Counted from the stretch's first letter, positions 1-7,265 are shown. The stretch: DNA of 12,691 bases from Thermoanaerobacterales bacterium (GCA_012839145.1 DUNY01000031.1:1-12691); one strand, 5' to 3'. Numbers and translations: made by a program. Notes: generated by a model not told the origin, from the sequence alone.

Positions 1-377
1 ATAGGAAAAAACTCCATAGAAGCACTGACTTGCCCTGTGTTTTTTACTTTAGTCATAATATTCCAGCCTAAATATGCTAGATATAAACAAACTGCTGCAC
101 TTACAGCATAAATAAAATATAAAAGAGGTTTTTTGTATTTCTTAGGAAGGTTATTGAGCAGTATGTCCATAGTTACGTGAATATTGTCTCTAACACATAA
201 ACTAGCACCTATGAAGGTCATCCAGACCATAATGTATCTAGTAAGTTCCTCTGCCCAAGTAAGTGAGTTTTTAAATAAATACCTGAGCACTACGTCTATA
301 AAAATTATAATGGTGATTGACATAATACTGATTGCAACAATAAAGTTACCTGTATCTCTTATCTTTTTATCAACCAT
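1..377 (-). CDS. dctQ: TRAP transporter small permease (DctQ family), 3' end cut by window edge
   Basis: Reading the minus strand from the ATG at 377-375 gives 125 codons with no stop before the left edge, so the gene is partial; family members are about 160 residues. The protein begins MVDKKIRDTG and has three visible hydrophobic segments at about residues 12-34, 47-61 and 85-103. The stretch TWAEELTRYIMVW (40-52), followed by GASLCVRDNIHVTMD, is the typical DctQ pattern in which a WAEE motif precedes the second membrane helix. A purine-rich site (GGGGTG) lies about 6 bases upstream of the ATG. DctQ works in the cytoplasmic membrane with the large permease DctM, expected just beyond the left edge, and takes substrate from the DctP protein encoded immediately upstream. 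An 80-base spacer with a strong hairpin separates it from dctP. The symbol is a family name; the substrate is unknown. Confidence 0.93.
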   Translation of the reverse strand, partial: MVDKKIRDTGNFIVAISIMSITIIIFIDVVLRYLFKNSLTWAEELTRYIMVWMTFIGASLCVRDNIHVTMDILLNNLPKKYKKPLLYFIYAVSAAVCLYLAYLGWNIMTKVKNTGQVSASMEFFP

Positions 378-407
378 TTTTTCACCCCGTCTTTTTTTGG
401 GTTTTAA

Positions 408-445
408 GATTTCTAGGTCTGCAGAAAAGTGCAGACCTAGAAATC
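408..445 (-). terminator. 16-bp perfect hairpin between dctP and dctQ (attenuator or mRNA-stabilising stem)
   Basis: The arms at 408-423 (GATTTCTAGGTCTGCA) and 430-445 are exact reverse complements around a 6-base loop. On the transcribed strand the stem is followed by TTAAAACCC rather than a clean U-run, so it is a poor complete terminator. It starts 12 bases after the dctP stop codon. In binding-protein-dependent transport operons such stems often lower expression of membrane components or protect the upstream message; that role here is inferred. Confidence 0.7.
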
Positions 446-457
446 CCTTACTTTTCT

Positions 458-1519
458 TTAATTGGATGTTACTCCTTCTATTACCTTATCAAAGTCTTCA
501 AGCAACTCAGCAGCTTTATCACCATACTTTGAAACATATAATCCTCTCAACCCTTTTGTTGCATCAATTAGTACCTGCCTCTGTTCTGGTGTAATTTCCA
601 CTATCTCTAAACCTTTATCCTTGAACTCCTGCAAAGCTTCCTTTTCGATCTCGTGAGTCATTTCCAATGCAACTTTTCTTCCCTCTTCGACACCCTTCAC
701 AATGGAATCCTGAATTTCAGTGGGTAAGTTTTCGTACCAATTCTTGCTGACCATGATAAATTGGTCCAGCACTCCGTGGTTAGTTAAAGTAATCGCTTTT
801 TGAACTTCATGGAATTTCATATCATAAGTAGTGTCAATGGGATTTTCTTGGCCATCAATAGCTCCGGTTTGTAGTGCATTATATGTTTCGGAAAACTCCA
901 TGTTAATTGGTGTTGCACCTAAGACATTGTACTGTTCCATCTGTATCGGCGAGGGCATTGTTCTAAATTTTAAACCTTTAAAATCTTCAGGTGCTACAAG
1001 AGGTTTATTAGCAGTGAACTGCTTATATCCAGTGTGCCATATCATTAGTGTTTTGACACCAATCTCATCGGTAGAATCCAATAATTTTTGAGCCGCTTCA
1101 CTTTGTTCAACTTTTAGAAGTGCATCTACATCTTCTGGCAAGAAGAAGGGAAGATCCATTATAGTTGTCAGTGGCTGAAAGCCTCCTAAAAAGGAAGACG
1201 GAAGTATTACCATTTCAATTGTATCCAACTGCATGCCTTCAATTAAGTCTCTGCCTCCACCTAACTGTGATGCAGGATATATCTGAACTTCAACATTACC
1301 GTTGGTTTCTGCTTCAACTACTTCCTTGATCTTCTGGGCTCCTAAGTCTCGAGCACTACCCGGCTTTGCTGCGTGGGCGATTTTCATTACAATTTTCCCA
1401 CTAGAACTTGGATCCTGGCTTTGAGACCCGTTATCTACATTTGACTCTTGATTTCCACAGCCTACCAGTGAAAGTATCAGAAGTGATACTACTAATATAG
1501 TTAAGCTCTTTTTAAACAT
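458..1519 (-). CDS. dctP: TRAP transporter substrate-binding lipoprotein (DctP family)
   Basis: This 353-residue protein has a lipoprotein signal peptide: MFKK, a hydrophobic core, and a lipobox LVGC with the lipidated Cys at 21, followed by a Ser/Asn/Gln-rich linker to about residue 40. It should be anchored outside the membrane and pass substrate to DctQ/DctM. Family hallmarks are GLKFRTMPSP, in which Arg186 corresponds to the conserved carboxylate-binding arginine, and the signature LGATPINMEFSETYNALQ continuing to GAIDGQENP (200-227). The conserved arginine supports an organic acid ligand, but its identity cannot be read. The start is supported by an excellent AAGGAGGT site at 1527-1534, 7 bases upstream of the ATG. 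It follows the second FAH gene by 27 bases, so it belongs to the same transcript. The strong ribosome site fits the high demand usual for a binding protein. The symbol is a family name. Confidence 0.95.
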   Translation of the reverse strand: MFKKSLTILVVSLLILSLVGCGNQESNVDNGSQSQDPSSSGKIVMKIAHAAKPGSARDLGAQKIKEVVEAETNGNVEVQIYPASQLGGGRDLIEGMQLDTIEMVILPSSFLGGFQPLTTIMDLPFFLPEDVDALLKVEQSEAAQKLLDSTDEIGVKTLMIWHTGYKQFTANKPLVAPEDFKGLKFRTMPSPIQMEQYNVLGATPINMEFSETYNALQTGAIDGQENPIDTTYDMKFHEVQKAITLTNHGVLDQFIMVSKNWYENLPTEIQDSIVKGVEEGRKVALEMTHEIEKEALQEFKDKGLEIVEITPEQRQVLIDATKGLRGLYVSKYGDKAAELLEDFDKVIEGVTSN

Positions 1520-1546
1520 TTTTTTGACCTCCTTATTTTTATGTTA

Positions 1547-2551
1547 TTATCTAACTTTATCAATAGGGTTAACAAGCTGTCCTATGCCTTCTATTTCCAA
1601 TACCATTACATCGCCGGGTTTCATGTATCCACCACGTTTGACCCCGTCTTCTCTTTCATAAGGATCAGCACCCAGCTCTACATCTGAACCCAACGCAGGT
1701 CCGCCGGGAGTCCCTGATGCTAATAAGAAACCGGGCTGTAATGTCATAAATTGAGAATAGTAACTTACGAGATTGGGCACATCCCAAATTAGGTTCTTTG
1801 TATTGTTGTTTTGTCTTAGTTCATCACTAACATGAGTCCTTAATTTCAAATTGCTCACATCTACGAGTTCGTCGGCAGTAACTATCCATGGACCTACCGG
1901 TGAACCGGTATCGTAGTTTTTACCTTCTCCGAATCTTAACTGGAAATTTTCCTCGCCCCATGGTATAACCTGTCTACTTCTTGCTGAAATATCATTAAGG
2001 ATAGTATAGCCGAAGATATAATCAAATGCTTTTTCTACCGGTATAAACCTGCCGGGTTTTTTAATTATTATACCTAGCTCTACTTCATAATCATATTTGT
2101 GAGTGACTTTTGGCTCATGTTCCACTGTTTCATTAGGTCCCACAACGCAAAGAGGTGATTTTAAGAAAAATTCTACCTCATCGGGTTTAGACCTATTTGT
2201 TTCATCAAGATGGTCGTGGAAGTTGGCTCCACCACATATAATGGTTCTGGGTATCAAGGGTGCTGTAAGTTCAACATCCTCAAGTTTTTTGCCTTTAAGC
2301 TCCTGTTCAGCTTTATTGCCCATGCTAACTATATACTCTTTGGATTCAGTAACTGCTTCGTATGCTTTTTCACCTCCTTCGATCAACTTTACCATGTTTC
2401 TGGGGATTCTTACTGCAGCGATTTTTTCCGCTAAGTTGTCACCTTGGCTTTTAAGATAAGATGCATAAACTTTTCTTAAATCGTAAATTACGTCATCATG
2501 CAAAATACCGATTTTTATTTCATTACACTCTTTGAAGCTGACTAATTTCAT
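1547..2551 (-). CDS. FAH-family hydrolase/isomerase/decarboxylase, apparently active paralogue
   Basis: This 334-residue protein belongs to the fumarylacetoacetate hydrolase superfamily, which includes HpcE/HpaG isomerase-decarboxylases, acylpyruvate hydrolases and FAHD1. Metal ligands are visible as the E-x-E of YDYEVELGI (Glu156, Glu158) and Asp187 of GYTILNDISARSRQ. The active-site His/Glu pair is present in NFHDHLDE (His114, Glu117), as are the arginine of the SAR motif and the lysine of GEGKNYDTGSPVGPW (Lys211). The C-terminal barrel pattern TLQPGFLLASGTPGGP followed by GDVMVLEIEGIGQLVNP is also typical. Its ATG overlaps the stop of the upstream paralogue (ATGA, 2548-2551), implying translational coupling; a GGGGGA site precedes it. 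The family acts on oxo/hydroxy-dicarboxylate-type carbon chains with a divalent metal. Which reaction occurs here (C-C hydrolysis, decarboxylation, isomerisation or hydration) is not decidable from sequence. Confidence 0.92.
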   Translation of the reverse strand: MKLVSFKECNEIKIGILHDDVIYDLRKVYASYLKSQGDNLAEKIAAVRIPRNMVKLIEGGEKAYEAVTESKEYIVSMGNKAEQELKGKKLEDVELTAPLIPRTIICGGANFHDHLDETNRSKPDEVEFFLKSPLCVVGPNETVEHEPKVTHKYDYEVELGIIIKKPGRFIPVEKAFDYIFGYTILNDISARSRQVIPWGEENFQLRFGEGKNYDTGSPVGPWIVTADELVDVSNLKLRTHVSDELRQNNNTKNLIWDVPNLVSYYSQFMTLQPGFLLASGTPGGPALGSDVELGADPYEREDGVKRGGYMKPGDVMVLEIEGIGQLVNPIDKVR

Positions 2552-3561
2552 TTTACATTCCCCCTATCAAGCTCAATAACTGGGTTATCTAGTTTACCAA
2601 TGCCCTCTATTTCGCAAGTTACCCTGTCACCGGCATTTAGATACCTGGGGTTTTCTCTTAAATCCTTAATAACCGGCTTACCATCCGAGTCCTTCCCGAA
2701 TACTGGACCATTGGGGTATCCGGTGGAAATCATAAGACTTGGTTGTAGAGTTAAGAAAGTAGAACAATAACTTGCAAATTCTCGAACTTTTCTAAGGAGC
2801 TGTGATGTGTTTCTCTCATCCACTAGTTCACCGTTGACATATTTTCTTAAAGTTAAGTTTTCAGGATCTTCAATTTCGTCTTTTGTTACGACCCATGGGC
2901 CAATAGGTGCTGAATTATCAAAGGAAGCTCCTTCTCCATATCTAACATGGAACATAGTACCTTCCCAGCCCACTTGAAGCTTGTCTATTGAATATACGTC
3001 GTTCACTATTGTGTAGCCAAAAACATGATCTAGAATATCTTCCTCGTTTAAAAACCGACCTTTCTTACCTATAACAAGCGCCAATTCGGGTTCGAAGTCG
3101 ATTCTGCCAACAGATTCGCTTTCCTTTTTAATTGGTTCTCCTGGGCCAATTATAGCGTGTTCGGATTTCAGATAGAATTCAATATAATTGTGCATGTTTT
3201 TATCCGATGGGTCTTCCAACTCCGGTCCCGGTGCTAATATGCTTTTTGGCCTAAAGGGCTCTACGATTTTTACTTTTTTCAGTGGGTAAAAAATATACTC
3301 TTCGTTAATACCCAGAGTTTCTTTGTCCATGTCTTTTACGTAATTGTAAGCTGTTTTTGCTGCTTCCCAGCTCCTTTTACCGGCTTCCAGGAACTCTGTA
3401 AAATCGCCGGGGATTATAACTCTAGCTATTTCGTCGGCTTGATTATCTTTTTCCTGTTCCGAAAGGTACAGGGCATAGGCTCTCTGAACATCCACCAAGT
3501 GGTCATCTAAGAGGGCACCTATTATTTTTGCGCCATTAAATTTAAAAGTTGTGTATTTCAA
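2548..3561 (-). CDS. FAH-family paralogue lacking the His/Glu/Lys catalytic set (possible pseudoenzyme or partner subunit)
   Basis: I place the start at the TTG 3561-3559 (337 residues) rather than an in-frame ATG 13 codons upstream. AAAGGAGG at 3571-3578 sits 9 bases before the TTG, and the resulting N-terminus MKYTTFKFNGAKIIGALLDD aligns residue for residue with MKLVSFKECNEIKIGILHDD of the next gene. The metal ligands are kept: Glu157 and Glu159 in DFEPELALVIGKKG and Asp188 in FGYTIVND. The region matching NFHDHLDE of the paralogue reads PELEDPSDK, so the His and Glu are gone. The SAR arginine region reads VYSIDKLQ, and the lysine before (F/Y)D is Ala212 in GEGASFDNSAPIGPW. The fold and C-terminal GDRVTCEIEGIGKLDNP are intact, so this is not a decayed gene. 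It may be an inactive partner of the co-translated paralogue, reminiscent of the two-domain HpcE/HpaG enzymes, or have different chemistry. Confidence 0.9.
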   Translation of the reverse strand: MKYTTFKFNGAKIIGALLDDHLVDVQRAYALYLSEQEKDNQADEIARVIIPGDFTEFLEAGKRSWEAAKTAYNYVKDMDKETLGINEEYIFYPLKKVKIVEPFRPKSILAPGPELEDPSDKNMHNYIEFYLKSEHAIIGPGEPIKKESESVGRIDFEPELALVIGKKGRFLNEEDILDHVFGYTIVNDVYSIDKLQVGWEGTMFHVRYGEGASFDNSAPIGPWVVTKDEIEDPENLTLRKYVNGELVDERNTSQLLRKVREFASYCSTFLTLQPSLMISTGYPNGPVFGKDSDGKPVIKDLRENPRYLNAGDRVTCEIEGIGKLDNPVIELDRGNVK

Positions 3562-3570
3562 TGCTTCTTT

Positions 3571-3578
3571 CCTCCTTT
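3571..3578 (-). promoter_or_regulatory. Ribosome binding site deciding the TTG start of the first FAH gene
   Basis: The minus strand reads AAAGGAGG here, 9 bases before the TTG at 3561-3559. The site lies inside the reading frame that would be used by an ATG at 3600, which has no comparable site in front of it. Together with the paralogue alignment this favours TTG. Confidence 0.8.
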
Positions 3579-3637
3579 TAAAATATCGTCTTTTTTTCAT
3601 GCAAACGGCTATCTATCTTATTTTTTTTGCTGTGCTA

Positions 3638-3666
3638 ATTATTATTTATATTTGACTAAAGTCCAA
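3638..3666 (-). promoter_or_regulatory. Weak candidate internal promoter ahead of the FAH/TRAP genes
   Basis: On the minus strand TTGGAC (3666-3661) and AATAAT (3643-3638) are separated by 17 bases. The -10 matches consensus at five of six positions, the -35 only in its TTG. It lies in the 138-base spacer between the 277-residue nitrilase-family gene and the first FAH gene, about 75 bases before its start. The spacer is AT-rich, so a chance match is quite possible. Confidence 0.3.
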
Positions 3667-3699
3667 GGTAGAGAGTTAAAATTGTTCCTCATTTTCGAT

Positions 3700-4533
3700 C
3701 TATTTTTCCAGAAGTCTCTTGTACAATTCCGGTCGGCGCCACTGATGAAAAATACCTGGCTTTGTCTTCCATGGCAGTGGATACTTAATGTCATCCTTTT
3801 GTTCGCGCAACCAGCGGACTCTATCTAAATCCATCTCAACACGGTAGATGCCGGGCTTGCTTTCTTTTAAAACAATCTCTTCCGGAGAAGCAACCATGGC
3901 AAGGCCTTCTTCAACTCCAAAAATACATTGGGTTGTTGCCACATAGGCAAGGTTTTCTATAGCCCTTGCAAAAATCAGTGTTCCCCAAGTATTTTGAAGA
4001 TCTACTTTCATGCCTCCTGCAGGCATGAAAATGATCTCTGCACCTTTTAGGGCAAGTATTCGGGCTAACTCGGGAACGTAGACCTCACTGCAAATGAGTA
4101 ATCCTATTTTTCCAAATTCTGTATCAAACACGGGGAGTTCATCACATTCTTCATAATCCAGATTCCACAAAGGCCCTCCCAGATATGCCCATGGTGAGTA
4201 GGGGGATGTGCGGCGATATTTGCCTACCAATTCTCCGTTCCTGTCGATTATATAATGGACCAAATTGTGCCTTTTAGGGTTCTTAATGGAATTTTCAGCT
4301 GCTCCGGCTATTATATACACTGAATGTTCTTTTGCCTTTGCTTGCAAATCAGGGATTGGTGACCACGTGATTGGCATACGCCATGGTCCTGGATACGTTT
4401 CAGGGAAAAATATAATGTCTGTACCGCCTTTTGCAGCCTCATCCACATGTGCTAAAGCTTCAGGTAAGTTCTTTTTGTCATTTCCCTCACCATAATGTGT
4501 CTTGGGCTGCACTACCGCAAGTTTAATGGTCAT
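3700..4533 (-). CDS. Nitrilase-superfamily carbon-nitrogen hydrolase (amidase/carbamoylase-like), Arg at the usual catalytic Lys position
   Basis: The protein is 277 residues, the normal length for a single-domain carbon-nitrogen hydrolase. The catalytic glutamate is Glu45 in IIFFPETYPG and the nucleophile is Cys148 in IGLLICSEVYVPELARILALKGAEII; FARAIENLAYV (188-198) is the usual motif after the nucleophile. In the segment that normally reads G-x-Y-R-K-T-H, this protein has GKYRRTSPYSPW, so Arg108 occupies the catalytic-lysine position; Lys105 is nearby. The family hydrolyses amide, carbamoyl or nitrile C-N bonds in the cytoplasm. A half-amide or carbamoyl product of the cyclic amidohydrolase encoded just upstream is a reasonable candidate substrate, but this is inference from context. 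An AAAGGAGA site at 4541-4548 supports the ATG. The C-terminal end is Trp/Arg-rich (FHQWRRPELYKRLLEK), unlike the other two nitrilase-family proteins here. Confidence 0.9.
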   Translation of the reverse strand: MTIKLAVVQPKTHYGEGNDKKNLPEALAHVDEAAKGGTDIIFFPETYPGPWRMPITWSPIPDLQAKAKEHSVYIIAGAAENSIKNPKRHNLVHYIIDRNGELVGKYRRTSPYSPWAYLGGPLWNLDYEECDELPVFDTEFGKIGLLICSEVYVPELARILALKGAEIIFMPAGGMKVDLQNTWGTLIFARAIENLAYVATTQCIFGVEEGLAMVASPEEIVLKESKPGIYRVEMDLDRVRWLREQKDDIKYPLPWKTKPGIFHQWRRPELYKRLLEK

Positions 4534-4676
4534 ATAAAATCTCCTTTCTCGCTATCAATATTTTTTGCTATTAGAAATCAACCAAGTTTGGTTTACGTAG
4601 TAAGCAAAGTTTTTGATACACTTCATACCAAGACATTCTAACAATTATTACTTGCTAATCACATATATTTATATTC

Positions 4677-6035
4677 TTATTTTTTAATCCTTGCAACAAA
4701 CTTGCCCATGCCCGGCTTACCGACCACTTTACAGTCTTTTACAACAACTTGGCCTCTTACCATTACCAGTGCAGGAACTCCTTTTATTTTCATGCCGTCA
4801 TATGGGGTCCAGCCACACTTTGAGACAATCTTATCATTGGTTAGCGTTTCTTCCTTATCCATATCAAGAATAACTAGATCCGCATCTGAGCCTACCTCAA
4901 TGGTGCCTTTTTTGGGGTAAAGACCATAGACTTTGGCCGGATTTTCACACATAGTCTCAACTACTCTATTCAATGAGGTCTTTTTGTCATTTACCGCATT
5001 TAACATTAGCCGCATGGAAGTTTCCACACCGGGAATACCATTAGGAGCATCCCAAATGTTTTTTTCACCTGGTAATTTGGCGGCTTTTGGATATGGACAG
5101 TGATCAGAACCAATTGTTGTCACATAACCTTTATTGAATAAATCCCACATAGCCGTTACTGCTTCTTTTGTTTTCATTGGTGGTGTAAACTTCATCCATG
5201 GACCTTTTTTCTCTAAATCTTCAAGCGTTAAGTAAAAGTAATGAGGGCAGCTTTCAGCATATATTGGAAATCCTGCATCACGTGCTTCCTTAATTTTTTC
5301 CAGTAGTTCCGGTTGACTTACATGGGCTATTACCACCCTAGCTCCGGTTTCTTTGGCTACGGATATTACCGCTTCCACTGCAACCCGTTCTGCAAGAGCT
5401 GACCTCCATTCATACTGGGAGAGATAGTCATTTCTACCTTCTTGTTTTAATCTTTCCTCATTTAAGCTTGTAATGCTATCATCCTCACAATGGATAAGAG
5501 CAATCCCGCCGATTCTTTTAATTTCCTTAAAAGTATTGTAGAGATTACCTGGAAGCATGGCTTTTACTCCGTGAAGATTGCATGTAAACATTTTAAAGCC
5601 TGTTACTCCGGCATCCCACATATCTTTTAGTTTGCTAACATTATCCGGCGAACCTCCGCCTTTTAATCCGAAATCTACAACAGCCTTATCTTTAAGATAC
5701 TCTATTTTTTCTTTTAGTTCTTTTACTGAATAAACCGCTGGAATCGTACGGTGATGATCTATAACTGTAGTTATACCTCCATGAGCTGCAGCCATGGTTC
5801 CGGTAGAAAAATCTTCCCTTTCGGTATAACCGGGATCCATCATATGGGTGTGGGCATCTACACCGCCGGGGATGATGTATTTTCCCTGTGCATCGATAAC
5901 TTCATCAGTTTCAATTTGCATTTCAGTATCAGTAAGTGCTGCAATTATCCCGTTTTTAATTAGGATATTTGCTCTGAATTCACCTATGGTATTTACAATA
6001 ATTCCATTCTTAATGAGTTTAGTTTGATTGGCCAT
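4677..6035 (-). CDS. Cyclic amidohydrolase, allantoinase/dihydropyrimidinase-like
   Basis: This 452-residue protein is an urease-superfamily metal-dependent amidohydrolase with the full binuclear site. His62-x-His64 lies in GGVDAHTHMMDPGYTERED, the expected carboxylated Lys148 in GFKMFTC, His182 in IHCEDD, His238 in VVIAHVSQPE, and Asp311 in IGSDHCPYP. The motif ESCPHYFYLTLEDLEKKG and the ending with NPAKVYGLYPKKGTIEVGSDADLVI are typical of the allantoinase/hydantoinase/dihydropyrimidinase group. Such enzymes open cyclic amides, imides or ureides. The exact substrate is not evident; allantoin, a dihydropyrimidine, a hydantoin or a cyclic imide are all possible. The ATG at 6035 is preceded by AGAAGGAG at 6044-6051. 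A near-consensus promoter and a palindrome lie in the 156-base upstream spacer, so this gene and those downstream can probably be transcribed separately from the start of the cluster. Confidence 0.93.
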   Translation of the reverse strand: MANQTKLIKNGIIVNTIGEFRANILIKNGIIAALTDTEMQIETDEVIDAQGKYIIPGGVDAHTHMMDPGYTEREDFSTGTMAAAHGGITTVIDHHRTIPAVYSVKELKEKIEYLKDKAVVDFGLKGGGSPDNVSKLKDMWDAGVTGFKMFTCNLHGVKAMLPGNLYNTFKEIKRIGGIALIHCEDDSITSLNEERLKQEGRNDYLSQYEWRSALAERVAVEAVISVAKETGARVVIAHVSQPELLEKIKEARDAGFPIYAESCPHYFYLTLEDLEKKGPWMKFTPPMKTKEAVTAMWDLFNKGYVTTIGSDHCPYPKAAKLPGEKNIWDAPNGIPGVETSMRLMLNAVNDKKTSLNRVVETMCENPAKVYGLYPKKGTIEVGSDADLVILDMDKEETLTNDKIVSKCGWTPYDGMKIKGVPALVMVRGQVVVKDCKVVGKPGMGKFVARIKK

Positions 6036-6100
6036 TTCACAAACTCCTTCTAAGCATTTTTAGTTATCTTACTCTGATTTCCATATAACTTAAATGTAAA

Positions 6101-6114
6101 TAACACTAGTGTTA
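6101..6114. promoter_or_regulatory. Perfect 14-base palindrome, candidate repressor operator
   Basis: TAACACTAGTGTTA is its own reverse complement. It lies just downstream of the predicted transcription start of the promoter at 6131-6160 (about +10 to +24) and about 65 bases before the cyclic amidohydrolase start. That placement fits an operator where a bound repressor blocks transcription. An 8-base palindrome TGCCGGCA (6123-6130) abuts the -10 box. The regulator is unknown. Confidence 0.5.
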
Positions 6115-6130
6115 GATTGACTTGCCGGCA

Positions 6131-6160
6131 GTTATAACTAAAACCACTGAAACATGTCAA
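6131..6160 (-). promoter_or_regulatory. Candidate sigma-A promoter for the cyclic amidohydrolase and downstream genes
   Basis: On the minus strand a perfect -35 box TTGACA (6160-6155) is followed after 18 bases by TATAAC (6136-6131), five of six matches to TATAAT. It points toward the cyclic amidohydrolase start at 6035, leaving a leader of about 90 bases. This is the best promoter match I found in the window. Confidence 0.6.
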
Positions 6161-6191
6161 GATCTTGTGTATAGTAACTTACTTAATCCCA

Positions 6192-7265
6192 TTAACAATT
6201 ATCCAGTTGATTGTCATTGACATTGATTTCTTGTTCACAACAATTCTTGTCATCATCTGAATCTGAACATACAAAATCTTTTTTTGTATCACTTTTACCA
6301 AAGTATTCATTATAGAGTTTCGGAGCATCCCTGTTTATATAGAGTTGCAATATGTCTTCACGATTGTAATGACCGGAAAAGTCATGATGCAATTTATGTT
6401 TAACACACTCTTGTAAATCTATATCAGCGTATAGAATTCCTTCTTCATCACCCATAGGTCCTGCGATTATCTGAGAGTCTGGAGCCACAATCATGCTTCC
6501 CCCCGAAATTACCGGGTCTCGGATAAATTGTTCTTGTTCTGACGTTAATTGCATCATTTCAATCATTCGCTCATCCACTGTAGAACAAGCGCTGATTACA
6601 AAAGCCTTTGACACCTGTGCAAAATTTAATGATGCTATTTTAACGTATTCTCTCATGGGGCGGCTAAGTGTTCCCCAATGATTAGGCCATGCCATAGCAT
6701 GAATACGCGTTCCTTCAGCCGTCAATGCCATGATTGCCAATGGATTGGAGTTTTCGCTGCACATTAGGCCGCTTATGGGACCAGATTCTGTGTTAAACAC
6801 CTTAAGAGTGTCCCCATAGCCATCCTTGTGAACAAAACGCTCACCAACGGTAGGCATGATTTTTTGATGTTTGCCGAGATATCTGCCATCCGGTCCTATG
6901 AAAATCTGTGTATTATACATTGTGCCTATAGTATTTGAAAGTTTTTCGCAAACTCCCATAACCACATATGCTTTTGCATCCCGCGCAGCCTTGCATAGTT
7001 CATTTACTTCAGGTCCCGGTATGGTAACTGAGTTTTTAAACAATTCCATGCTTAATTTTGTTGCAATAGATCCTGTTCCAGCATGGAAGTGGTACCAAAC
7101 AGGATGTGTAGGTATGAAACCCTCCGGGAAAACAATTACTTTTGCACCATTACTACCAGCGTCACGAATTAGCTTGCATGCTTTTGAAGTAGATTGATCT
7201 TTGTCAAGAAAAACCGGAGAAGCTTGAACTGCAGCAACTTTTAACTGTGGAAACTTTTCTGACAT
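6192..7265 (-). CDS. Nitrilase (aliphatic/aryl nitrilase branch of the carbon-nitrogen hydrolases)
   Basis: At 357 residues this matches the true nitrilase branch rather than the shorter amidases. The catalytic triad is Glu48 in VIVFPEGFIPTHPVW, Lys135 in LGKHQKIMPTVGERFVHKDG, and Cys169 in ISGLMCSENSNPLAIMAL. PNHWGTL (194-200) and the late motif DFSGHYNREDILQLYINR (295-312), counterpart of the GHYxRPDVLQL element of nitrilases, support the assignment. Nitrilases convert R-CN to the acid plus ammonia, sometimes stopping at the amide; cyanide-degrading relatives share the motifs. Two oddities: the usual Cys-Trp-Glu around the nucleophile is Cys-Ser-Glu, and the C-terminus carries an acidic tail with four Cys (333, 342, 343, 357). 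The start is supported by AGGGAGG at 7274-7280, 8 bases upstream. It follows the ACMSD-like gene by 81 bases. Confidence 0.92.
   Translation of the reverse strand: MSEKFPQLKVAAVQASPVFLDKDQSTSKACKLIRDAGSNGAKVIVFPEGFIPTHPVWYHFHAGTGSIATKLSMELFKNSVTIPGPEVNELCKAARDAKAYVVMGVCEKLSNTIGTMYNTQIFIGPDGRYLGKHQKIMPTVGERFVHKDGYGDTLKVFNTESGPISGLMCSENSNPLAIMALTAEGTRIHAMAWPNHWGTLSRPMREYVKIASLNFAQVSKAFVISACSTVDERMIEMMQLTSEQEQFIRDPVISGGSMIVAPDSQIIAGPMGDEEGILYADIDLQECVKHKLHHDFSGHYNREDILQLYINRDAPKLYNEYFGKSDTKKDFVCSDSDDDKNCCEQEINVNDNQLDNC

Noticed and set aside
184..594. Plus-strand open frame of 136 codons across dctQ and dctP
   Set aside because: It runs antisense through two well-supported genes, has low-complexity Leu/Ser composition, no ribosome site and no recognisable domain.
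3562..3600. Arg/Lys-rich 13-residue N-terminal extension of the first FAH protein
   Set aside because: It is explained by reading through the ribosome binding site; the TTG start removes it and restores alignment with the paralogue.
3650..3666. Imperfect palindrome around GACTAAAGTC in the spacer before the first FAH gene
   Set aside because: Only 4-bp perfect arms; too short to separate from chance.
4580..4593. Inverted repeat AACCAA-GT-TTGGTT upstream of the 277-residue nitrilase-family gene
   Set aside because: Arms are only 6 bases in an AT-rich 143-base spacer and I found no convincing promoter next to it; it also misses PucR-box positions.
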